This document shows positions 1 to 5,505 of a DNA stretch of 5,536 nucleotides, one piece after another. The position numbers and the translations under genes were made by a program. Location of the stretch: the NCBI GenBank assembly GCA_048173955.1, contig DBEYOB010000021.1, positions 1 through 5,536 on the forward strand. Direction: 5' to 3'. Source of the stretch: CAZUFB01 sp048173955 (lineage in GTDB: Bacteria > Actinomycetota > Coriobacteriia > Coriobacteriales > UMGS124). How positions within the stretch are numbered: position 1 is the stretch's first letter; the number at the start of each line of letters is the position of its first letter. The notes under the pieces are model-generated. The model worked only from the letters and a program-made list of their open reading frames with translations, had not been told where the DNA came from and searched no databases.

Positions 1-10
1 CCAGAAACGC

Positions 11-31
11 AAAAAGGCCCCGAGGGGCCCT
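11..31 (-). terminator. Rho-independent terminator of the 5S rRNA gene
   Basis: Read on the minus strand, a GC-only stem (GGCCC, loop CTCG, GGGCC) is followed directly by five T residues (complement of A11-A15). It begins about 25 nt after the 3' end of the 5S gene and has the classical layout of an intrinsic terminator. The same 16-nt core recurs on the other side of the 5S at 204-219. Confidence 0.8.
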
Positions 32-53
32 CTCGTGCGAAACGCGCCCTCCG

Positions 54-170
54 GGCGGGCGGCGCCCTACTCTCCCGCGGGGCCTCCCCCGCAGTACCCT
101 CGGCGCTGGCGGGCTTAACTTCCGGGTTCGGTACGGGACCGGGTGTGCCCCCGCCGCCCCGGCCGCCGGC
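54..170 (-). rRNA. rrf: 5S ribosomal RNA
   Basis: The minus strand carries the conserved 5S core. It includes CCCGGTCCCGTACCGAAC, then CCGGAAGTTAAGCCC, GCCAGCGCCGAGGGTACTGC and GGGAGAGTAGG, in canonical order. Helix I can be drawn between GGCGGC (plus 167-162) and GCCGCC (63-58), extended outward with one mismatch by GGGC (172-169) against GCCC (56-53). The ends are therefore set to within a few bases and the length is about 117 nt, normal for 5S. A terminator follows at 11-31. No 23S or tRNA lies upstream: the 5' side runs into the divergent sufC promoter, so the gene appears to be transcribed on its own rather than at the end of a 16S-23S-5S operon. I see only a weak candidate promoter (a TATAAA -10 on the minus strand at 232-227, no good -35), so the start of its transcript is unresolved. 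Confidence 0.93.
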
Positions 171-200
171 CCGCGGGCCGCGCGTCCAAGGCAGCATGCG

Positions 201-222
201 GAGGGCCCCGAGGGGCCCTTTT
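201..222 (+). terminator. GC hairpin with short T run, possible plus-strand terminator
   Basis: A perfect 7-bp inverted repeat (GGGCCCC at 203-209, GGGGCCC at 212-218) is followed on the plus strand by TTTT at 219-222. Read this way it would stop rightward transcripts arriving from beyond the left edge before they enter the suf promoter. On the minus strand it has no T run and could instead sit in the leader of the 5S transcript. Its core is identical to that of the 5S terminator. The inverted repeat is certain, its role is inferred. Confidence 0.5.
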
Positions 223-267
223 CGCGTTTATAGCCTTTTTTCTCTGTTAAATATTCCTACTGAATCA

Positions 268-296
268 CTGGCATTTGCGGCAAACTGTTTTATAAT
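268..296 (+). promoter_or_regulatory. Sigma70-type promoter of the sufC-sufB-pepV operon
   Basis: The -10 is a perfect TATAAT (291-296). Exactly 17 bp upstream is CTGGCA (268-273), matching TTGACA at 4 of 6 positions. The flanking DNA (about 239-296) is much more AT-rich than the rest of the window. Predicted transcription start is near 303, giving a leader of about 50 nt before the sufC start codon. No other convincing promoter precedes the operon. Confidence 0.75.
274..284. promoter_or_regulatory. Inverted repeat TTTGC-G-GCAAA in the promoter spacer
   Basis: A perfect 5-bp inverted repeat with a single central base lies between the -35 and -10 elements of the suf promoter. A dimeric repressor bound here would block RNA polymerase, so it is a candidate operator. 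It is short enough to be chance, and no regulator gene is in the window. Confidence 0.3.
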
Positions 297-304
297 GCCG
301 TTCG

Positions 305-323
305 GTGCGGTAGCATACCGCAC
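305..323. promoter_or_regulatory. 8-bp inverted repeat at the start of the suf transcript, candidate operator
   Basis: GTGCGGTA (305-312) and TACCGCAC (316-323) are perfect inverted copies separated by GCA. The element begins 8 bp after the -10 hexamer, so it covers or just follows the predicted transcription start. It could be a repressor site for an Fe-S or stress-sensing regulator, or a hairpin at the 5' end of the mRNA. It does not match the E. coli IscR consensus as I remember it. Confidence 0.5.
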
Positions 324-352
324 GTTTGCTCACGTGTACAGGAGGAGGAGCG

Positions 353-1153
353 ATGCTCGAGCTCAAGAACATCGCGTTCAAGGCTCCGGCGGCCGAGGGG
401 ACGGTTCAGACCTCGAGCCAGGCCGGCAGGACCATCATCAACGATGTGTCGCTCTGCCTTGAACAGGGAAAAATCACCGTTATCACCGGCCCCAACGGCG
501 GCGGCAAATCGACGCTCGCCCGCCTGATCATGGGAATCGAAAAGCCCACTTCGGGTAGCATTTTCCTCGACGGGGTCGATATTACCGACAAGCCCGTCGA
601 CGAGCGTGCCCGCATGGGCATCGGCTATGGGTTCCAGGCCCCCGCTCGCTTCAAGGGCATGAAGGTGCGCAAGCTCATCACACTTGCCTCGGGCAAGAAG
701 ATTTCGGCTAAGGAGTGCAACGAGTATCTGAGCGCCGTCGGTTTGTGCTCGAGCAACTACCTTATGCGCGACGTCGACAAGAGCCTTTCCGGCGGCGAGC
801 TCAAGCGTATCGAGATCGCCACGGTCCTCGCGCGCAACCCGCGCGTCGCCATCTTCGACGAACCTGAGGCCGGTATCGACCTCTGGAGCTTCGACCGCCT
901 CATCGAGACGTTCAAGAAGTTCCACAGCGAGCAGCCCGACCATGCCCTGGTCATCATCTCACACCAGGAGCGCATCATGAACATCGCTGACACGATCGTC
1001 GTCATCAAGGACGGTGCGGTCGACCGCCTCGGCCCGCGCGAGGAGATGTTCCCGACCCTGATCCGCAAGAACATGCTCAACCCGTCGTGCGGCATGGCCG
1101 CCGTCGAGACGGAGCTCGGCGACTGGAGCCTGAACGAGGAGGACGCGCGATGA
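353..1153 (+). CDS. sufC: SufC/SmsC Fe-S cluster assembly ATPase
   Basis: Cytoplasmic ABC-type ATPase (266 aa) that powers Fe-S cluster assembly on its SufB partner; it is not a transporter subunit and has no membrane segments. Visible motifs in order: Walker A GPNGGGKST (46-54), Q-loop GYGFQAPARFKG (Q95), signature LSGGELKR (145-152), Walker B VAIFDEPEAGIDL (165-177, D169 and catalytic E170) and H-loop ISHQ (H204). The GFQAPARFKG and DEPEAGIDLWSF stretches are typical of the SufC branch found with short SufB proteins in archaea and anaerobic bacteria. The ATG at 353 is chosen because GGAGGAGG (341-348) lies at ideal spacing; an in-frame upstream start at 326 would place this ribosome site inside the gene. 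The stop codon overlaps the sufB start (ATGA), implying translational coupling. Confidence 0.93.
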   Translation: MLELKNIAFKAPAAEGTVQTSSQAGRTIINDVSLCLEQGKITVITGPNGGGKSTLARLIMGIEKPTSGSIFLDGVDITDKPVDERARMGIGYGFQAPARFKGMKVRKLITLASGKKISAKECNEYLSAVGLCSSNYLMRDVDKSLSGGELKRIEIATVLARNPRVAIFDEPEAGIDLWSFDRLIETFKKFHSEQPDHALVIISHQERIMNIADTIVVIKDGAVDRLGPREEMFPTLIRKNMLNPSCGMAAVETELGDWSLNEEDAR

Positions 1154-2112
1154 GCGAGGAGAAGCAGACCGGCACGCTGAGCGCGGCCGAGATCGACGAC
1201 ATCACCAAGGACATGCTCGCCATCATCGCCGACATGAAGGCTGACGAGACCGCGGGTGCGGTCAACATCCGCAAGGACGGTCATCTCGCCGCGCGTCAGA
1301 ACTCCGACAACATCGTCATCACGACGAAGGAGGATCTCCCCGGCATCGACATCAACGTCGCTCCCGGCACCAAGGGCGAACAGGTGCACATTCCCGTCGT
1401 GCTGACCGAGTCGGGCCTCAATGACAAGGTGTACAACGACTTCTATATCGGCGAAGGGGCCGACGTCTACATCGTCGCCGGCTGCGGTATCCACAACGAC
1501 GGCTGCGAGACCTCCGAGCACGACGGCATTCACCGGTTCTTTCTCGGCAAGGGGAGCCGCGTCGTCTATCTCGAGAAGCACTACGGCGAAGGCGAGGGTA
1601 CGGGCGGCCGCATCCTGAACCCGGTCACCGAGGTCCATATGGACGACGGTTCGACCATGGAGATGGTCACCGTCCAGATCAAGGGCGTCTCGAGCACCGT
1701 GCGCGACACGAACTGCTACATGGCTGCGGACTGCAAGCTTACGCTGACCGAGAAGCTCATGACGACCGGTACGCAGGAGGCAACGAGCAACATGCTCGTC
1801 GAGATGAACGGGGAGGGCTCCTCCGTCCAGGTCATCAGCCGCTCCGTCGCCCAGGACGACTCCGTCCAGATCTTCAACCCGCTCGTCGTGGGCAAGGCGG
1901 CTTGCCGCGGCCACGTTCAATGCGATGCCATCATCATGGGCAACGCTAAGGTGCGCGCCATCCCGGGCATCGAGGCGGACAGCGAGGACGCGCAGCTCGT
2001 CCACGAGGCCGCCATCGGCAAGATCGCCGGAGACCAGATCGTCAAGCTCATGACGCTCGGGCTGTCCGAGGAGGAGGCCGAGGAGCAGATTCTCGAGGAC
2101 TTCCTGAGCTAA
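1150..2112 (+). CDS. sufB: SufB/SmsB-type Fe-S cluster assembly scaffold, short form
   Basis: Scaffold on which Fe-S clusters are built with energy from SufC. At 320 aa it is much shorter than classical SufB (about 460-500 aa), because the long N-terminal region is missing. The C-terminal SufB/SufD core is clear: GHVQCDAIIMG (C258), IPGIEADSEDAQLVHEAAIGKI (274-292 in part) and GDQIVKLMTLGLSEEEAEEQIL. By remembered alignment C258 and E286 occupy the positions of E. coli SufB C405 and E434, so this is the SufB rather than the SufD type. A Cys/His-rich segment (C112, H115, C119, H124, H128) is typical of this short subfamily. Start: ATG 1150 with GAGGAGG at 1136-1142; an in-frame ATG at 1087 lies deep inside sufC and is rejected. 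No sufD, sufS or sufU follows. Confidence 0.9.
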   Translation: MSEEKQTGTLSAAEIDDITKDMLAIIADMKADETAGAVNIRKDGHLAARQNSDNIVITTKEDLPGIDINVAPGTKGEQVHIPVVLTESGLNDKVYNDFYIGEGADVYIVAGCGIHNDGCETSEHDGIHRFFLGKGSRVVYLEKHYGEGEGTGGRILNPVTEVHMDDGSTMEMVTVQIKGVSSTVRDTNCYMAADCKLTLTEKLMTTGTQEATSNMLVEMNGEGSSVQVISRSVAQDDSVQIFNPLVVGKAACRGHVQCDAIIMGNAKVRAIPGIEADSEDAQLVHEAAIGKIAGDQIVKLMTLGLSEEEAEEQILEDFLS

Positions 2113-2133
2113 CGGCACTGCGAGGAGGAATCT

Positions 2134-3540
2134 GTGAACGACGATACGAAGCTTTTGGAACAGATCGACGCCTACGTCGACGAGGTGTGGCCCGCCGTGC
2201 TCGAGGACATCGCCGCCCTCGTCGCGATACCGAGCGTCGCCGACGCGTCGAAGGCGGAGGACGGTGCCCCCCACGGCCCCGAGGCCAAGCGTGCCCTGAC
2301 CTGCGCCCTCGATATGTGCCGCAAGCTCGGCCTCGAGCCGCACGACCTTGACGGCTGGATGGGTTACGCCGACCTCAAGGGCGCGAGCGACACGCAGATC
2401 GCGACCATCGCCCATGTCGACGTGGTGCCGGCGGGCACGGGCTGGACGCAGGACCCCTTCACGATGACGCGTCGCGACGGCTACCTCATCGGCCGCGGCG
2501 TCATCGACGACAAGGGCCCGTTCGTGCTCACCGCCTACATGGCCCACTATTTCGCACGTCAGGGCGTCGAGCTTCCCTACACCGTCCGCGTGATGGTGGG
2601 CAGCGACGAAGAGGTCTCGATGAGCGATGTCGAGCACTACCAGAAGCTCTTCGACGACCCTGCCTTCCTGTTCACGCCCGACGCCGAGTTCCCGGTATGC
2701 TGCGGGGAGAAGGGCCGTGTGGGCGGCACGTTCGTCTCTCCGACGTTCGAGGACGGGCGCATCGTCGCATTCGACGGCGGTACCGTCTCGAACGCCGTCC
2801 CGAGCCTCGCGAGCGTCTCGCTCAAGGCGAACGCTGCGGAGCTTCCCGCGGCCGAGGGCATCGACGTCGATGATGCGGGCGACGGCGTCGCCCGGCTGAC
2901 CGCCCACGGCATCGGCGGGCATGCGTCCCTGCCCGCGGGCACGAAGAACGCGATCGGGATGCTGGTGGACTATCTCCTGGCCAACGGCCTCGTCTCCGGC
3001 GAGGAGCGCCGCTTCCTCGACCTGCTCGCCAAAGTGTTCGCCTCGACGGACGGCTCCACGCTCGGCATCGACGCGACCGACGACCTGTTCGACCCGCTGA
3101 CCTGCATCGGCGGCACCATCCACCTGGTCGACGGGCATCTCGAGCAGACCATCGACTCGCGCTATCCCAAGTCGATCGCCGGGTCCGAGATTGCCGAGCG
3201 CCTGAGCGCGCTTGCCGAGGACTACGGGGCGACGTTCGTGCTCGGCTCCGATGCCGTCCCGTTCTATATCGACCCCGCCAACCCTGCGGTCTCTGCGCTT
3301 GTGGACGCCTACAACGAGTTCACCGGCAAGCAGGCCAAGCCGTTCACCATCGGCGGCGGCACCTACGCGCGGCACTTCAAGAACGCCGTGAGCTTCGGAC
3401 CCGAGGAGCCCGGCGAGCCCGTGCCCGACTGGGTGGGCCCGATGCACGGCGCGGACGAGGGCGTGAGCGAGGAGCTTTTGAAGCGCTCGCTCAAGATCTA
3501 CATCTACGCGCTCCAGAAGCTCATGAGGCTGCAGCTCTAA
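2134..3540 (+). CDS. pepV: PepV-like dipeptidase, M20 metallopeptidase family
   Basis: Cytoplasmic di-zinc peptidase that cleaves dipeptides and some related short substrates, the last step of peptide use. The 468 aa length equals the PepV family (about 470). Metal-site motifs: AHVDVVPAG (H94, D96), RGVIDDKGP (bridging D125), GSDEEVS (catalytic E159, ligand E160), TPDAEFPV (D183) and GPMHGADEGV (H438). The spacing of these matches Lactobacillus PepV as I remember it. HGIGGHASLP (H263) lies in the inserted lid domain (about 190-380) and fits the transition-state-stabilising His. The start is GTG at 2134, backed by GAGGAGGA (2122-2129) five or so bases upstream; no ATG alternative has such a site. 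It follows sufB by 21 nt with no terminator between, so it is very likely co-transcribed with sufCB. Exact substrate range cannot be read from sequence. Confidence 0.9.
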   Translation: MNDDTKLLEQIDAYVDEVWPAVLEDIAALVAIPSVADASKAEDGAPHGPEAKRALTCALDMCRKLGLEPHDLDGWMGYADLKGASDTQIATIAHVDVVPAGTGWTQDPFTMTRRDGYLIGRGVIDDKGPFVLTAYMAHYFARQGVELPYTVRVMVGSDEEVSMSDVEHYQKLFDDPAFLFTPDAEFPVCCGEKGRVGGTFVSPTFEDGRIVAFDGGTVSNAVPSLASVSLKANAAELPAAEGIDVDDAGDGVARLTAHGIGGHASLPAGTKNAIGMLVDYLLANGLVSGEERRFLDLLAKVFASTDGSTLGIDATDDLFDPLTCIGGTIHLVDGHLEQTIDSRYPKSIAGSEIAERLSALAEDYGATFVLGSDAVPFYIDPANPAVSALVDAYNEFTGKQAKPFTIGGGTYARHFKNAVSFGPEEPGEPVPDWVGPMHGADEGVSEELLKRSLKIYIYALQKLMRLQL

Positions 3541-3603
3541 GGGCGCAAGGATCGCATGCGGCTGCGGGTGCGTGCGACCTCAGGCGATCGTTTCGACGAC
3601 AGG

Positions 3604-3634
3604 GCCCCGTCGCGGCTGTACGCCGCGGCGGGGC
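3604..3634. terminator. Strong hairpin between convergent genes
   Basis: Two 13-nt arms (3604-3616 and 3622-3634) pair around the loop TGTAC. In plus-strand RNA all 13 positions pair, with one G-U wobble; in minus-strand RNA that position becomes an A-C mismatch, so the hairpin favours the pepV direction. It sits 63 nt after the pepV stop and directly abuts the stop codon of the radical SAM gene. Neither side has a T run, so it may act with Rho or protect mRNA 3' ends instead of being a textbook terminator. Confidence 0.5.
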
Positions 3635-4612
3635 TTATGCATAGGCGCCCAGCGCGGCGACGATGCCGGGGACAGCCCCGGGCTCGCCTTCGCGCGGCAG
3701 ATCCACCGCTATGTCGAAGTCGCGCTCCACGCACAGCGCCATGAGGTCGAGCATGGCGTCGTAGTACTCGACGACGCCCAGCGATGCCTTCCCGGCGTTT
3801 TCGCGCCAGCGGGGAGTCTCGGTGGTGCGTATCACGCGCACCTCCTCGACGCCCATCGCGTCGAGGAGCTCGACGGTCGCGGGCATGGCGTCGAGGTTGC
3901 CGCGATGGACGTTGGTCTGCGCCCTGACCCGGAAACCCCGCCCGTGAGCGAGGCGCATGGCGTCGAGGGCGTCGCCCTCCGCACCGGCGACCCCACGCAA
4001 CCAGTCATGGTGGCCCACCCCGTCGAAGCTCACCTTGATCTCGGGATCCATGCCCAGCTTGCGGAGCTCGTCGAGCATCGCGGGGGTGAGCAGGCTGCCG
4101 TTGGTGTTGATCTCGCCCACGCAGATGCGCCGCCGGGCGCATTCCCGCACGATATCCATGAAGTCGGGGTGCAGCATCGGCTCTCCGCCGGTGAGCGTGA
4201 CGGTCTGGATGCCGCAACGTTCGCACTCGTCGAGCAGGGAGACGCACTCCTCCCATGAGAACTGCCCGAGCATGGGGCCGCTGCCGTCGGCCATGAAGCA
4301 GTGGCGGCATCGATAGTTGCAACGGCCGGTGACGGCCCAGTTGAGGCTGTGGAACAGGCGGTTTCCGTAGCTGCACGGCGCGCTCCAGGCATCCCATGTC
4401 TCGCCCGGCGCGGCGGGATGGGCCATGTTCGCCGAGACGAGTTTGCCGAGCAGGGGCGAGGGCTCGAGGTCGTGCTCCCCGTCGCAGAGTGCGAGCAGCT
4501 CGAACGCGTCGCGCTCGAGGCGGCGGGGAATCGGGTCGCCCCATCGGTAGCACGCCCACGGAATCCGCTCCCACGAACGAAGGGCGACGTCTCTGTCGAG
4601 TACGTATCTCAT
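3635..4612 (-). CDS. Radical SAM protein with PqqD-like N-terminal segment, no SPASM domain
   Basis: A 325-aa soluble radical SAM enzyme. C98, C102 and C105 form CxxxCxxC (GRCNYRCRHC) that binds the [4Fe-4S] cluster; TGGEP (141-145) binds the SAM amino group, and later strands carry EINTNG (167-172) and KVSFDG (193-198). The first 90 residues (AFELLALCDGEHDLEPSPL) look like the PqqD-type peptide-recognition fold often fused to peptide-modifying enzymes, an inference from pattern only. Relatives I remember from Coriobacteriia run to about 420 aa with a C-terminal Cys-rich SPASM domain. Here the protein ends about 25 residues after the barrel with no Cys cluster, and the 94 nt to pepV hold no remnant. 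Start ATG 4612 has GGGAGG (4622-4617). The substrate is unknown, and no precursor peptide gene is recognisable nearby. Confidence 0.85.
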   Translation of the reverse strand: MRYVLDRDVALRSWERIPWACYRWGDPIPRRLERDAFELLALCDGEHDLEPSPLLGKLVSANMAHPAAPGETWDAWSAPCSYGNRLFHSLNWAVTGRCNYRCRHCFMADGSGPMLGQFSWEECVSLLDECERCGIQTVTLTGGEPMLHPDFMDIVRECARRRICVGEINTNGSLLTPAMLDELRKLGMDPEIKVSFDGVGHHDWLRGVAGAEGDALDAMRLAHGRGFRVRAQTNVHRGNLDAMPATVELLDAMGVEEVRVIRTTETPRWRENAGKASLGVVEYYDAMLDLMALCVERDFDIAVDLPREGEPGAVPGIVAALGAYA

Positions 4613-4647
4613 GGAACCTCCCGGTCAGGGCGTGCGCAACGCATGCG

Positions 4648-4676
4648 ATTATGGGGGTATCGCGCACCCTGGGCAA
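4648..4676 (-). promoter_or_regulatory. Promoter of the radical SAM gene
   Basis: On the minus strand TTGCCC (4676-4671) and CATAAT (4653-4648) are separated by exactly 17 bp. Each hexamer differs from consensus at one or two positions. The start site would be near 4641, inside or beside the palindrome CGCATGCG (4640-4647), leaving a leader of about 30 nt that contains the ribosome site. This suggests the gene is transcribed independently of the kinase located 111 bp upstream. Confidence 0.6.
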
Positions 4677-4723
4677 CCGCCGTGCACGAACGGCGCCATT
4701 CTGGCCGCAACCGCCCGGACGCC

Positions 4724-5503
4724 CTAGACGGCAAGGCGCGCCGTGACCCGCGCGCCGCCCCCGTCGCCGTTGGCGAGCTCGAGCGACCCGCCGTGCTTCT
4801 CGCAGAGCAGCCGCGCGATGCTGAGCCCGAGACCGAAGCCGCCGGCCGACCTGTCCTCGCTGAAGAAGGGGAGGCATCCGTCGCGCAGGGCGCGGGCGGA
4901 GAAGCCCGGCCCGTCGTCGGAGACGACGAGGACGAGCTGGGCGGGATTCGGCGTCCCCGCGTCTCCGGGGCCGCTCGGCCGGGGCCTTTCGACGGTCAGG
5001 TGAATGCAGACCTTCGCGGCAGCGTGGCGCGCCGCGTTTCCCACGAGGTTTTCCGCAACCTCGCTGGCGATGCCGCGGTCGACGGACACGACTGCGTCGT
5101 CCCCGCCGCCCGCATGGGATTCGCCCATCTCGAAGGCGACACCCGCCTTGCCGCACAGCGCGCTTCCGACCGCGCCAAGGTCCGCGACGAGTTCGGGGAC
5201 GGGGACGGGTGCGGGCGCGGCCGTGCGGTCCTCGAGGCGCTGGATGCCCGCCATGGCCTCCACGTAGCGCTCGATGCGCTCGATCTGGCGCGCGAGCGCC
5301 GCGCAGTCGGCGGCGAGGCGGCCGGGGTCCTCCGAGCCCGCATCGGCGCGCGCGGACATCATCTCCACGGTGCCGTGCAACACGGTGAGCGGGGTCCGTG
5401 TTAGCGCTAATGTAAAACCCGCCGATTCCGCAAACGCATACCCGCCAGTTGCGCCAACGCAGATGTGCCAATCCCGCCAACGTTCTTCCGCCGGTTTCGC
5501 CAA
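4724..5503 (-). CDS. Histidine kinase catalytic region, N-terminus missing or replaced
   Basis: The C-terminal half of a two-component sensor kinase. It has an N-box EVAENLVGNAARHA (148-161), a G1 box SDDGPGF (195-201), an F-like box LPFF (211-214) and a G2 box GGFGLGLSIARLL (221-233). These form the ATP-binding HATPase_c fold. Residues 36-90 look like a HisKA dimerisation helix pair, starting RTPLTVLHGTVEMM. In an ordinary kinase the sequence before this reads SHELRTPLT; here it is LALTRTPLT, so the phospho-accepting His position holds Ala33. Residues before 36 come from a 23-bp tandem repeat array and resemble nothing known. Numbering uses a TTG at 5503 that has no ribosome site; the frame stays open to the window edge, so the true start may lie outside. 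No sensor domain, membrane helix or response regulator is visible. It may be a broken gene; the catalytic part itself looks intact. Confidence 0.72.
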   Translation of the reverse strand: MAKPAEERWRDWHICVGATGGYAFAESAGFTLALTRTPLTVLHGTVEMMSARADAGSEDPGRLAADCAALARQIERIERYVEAMAGIQRLEDRTAAPAPVPVPELVADLGAVGSALCGKAGVAFEMGESHAGGGDDAVVSVDRGIASEVAENLVGNAARHAAAKVCIHLTVERPRPSGPGDAGTPNPAQLVLVVSDDGPGFSARALRDGCLPFFSEDRSAGGFGLGLSIARLLCEKHGGSLELANGDGGGARVTARLAV

Positions 5504-5505
5504 CG
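5406..5505. repeat. 23-bp imperfect tandem repeat array beside the kinase
   Basis: Four units begin at 5421, 5444, 5467 and 5490 (plus strand), with a degenerate half copy (GCTAATG) at 5406. The shared core is about GCCRRTTNC followed by GCCAACG, then a 7-nt spacer that differs in every copy (CATACCC, CAGATGT, TTCTTCC, GCGCCGC). GCC or GCA cores fall at 5421, 5430, 5444, 5453, 5467, 5476, 5490 and 5499, which is an exact 9/14 alternation. Unit length is not a multiple of three, so the array does not repeat as protein. Candidate roles are protein-binding direct repeats, a recombination substrate, or a copy-number-variable tract. Confidence 0.75.

Noticed and set aside
227..260. Possible minus-strand promoter for the 5S gene (TATAAA at 232-227)
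   Set aside because: No acceptable -35 lies 16-18 bp upstream; the closest candidate (TTTAAC) is only 13 bp away. Too weak to list as a feature.
145..462. Plus-strand open frame across the 5S leader and the start of sufC
   Set aside because: It begins inside the 5S region, reads through the suf promoter, and overlaps sufC in another frame. The proline-rich start is translated rRNA complement.
1087..1149. Upstream in-frame ATG extension of sufB
   Set aside because: It would overlap sufC by 67 nt with an Arg-rich non-family extension, while ATG 1150 has a strong ribosome site and the usual ATGA coupling.
757..3447. A 2.7-kb open frame on the minus strand antisense to sufC, sufB and pepV
   Set aside because: It lies opposite three well-supported genes, is rich in Asp, Val, Arg and His as expected for the complement of GC-rich codons, and shows no recognisable motif. 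It is a composition artefact.
4649..4699. A 16-residue Cys-containing mini-ORF (MAPFVHGGCPGCAIPP) upstream of the radical SAM gene, considered as a modified-peptide precursor
   Set aside because: It has no ribosome binding site, and its stop codon overlaps the -10 element of the radical SAM promoter. It is too short for a normal leader plus core peptide.
4301..5404. A long plus-strand open frame opposite the radical SAM start and the kinase
   Set aside because: The minus strand carries clear radical SAM and HATPase motifs over the same bases; the plus-strand translation has no family features and no ribosome site.
5406..5505. Considered as a short CRISPR array
   Set aside because: Spacers are only 7 nt and the repeat core is 16 nt, far from CRISPR dimensions, and there are no cas genes.
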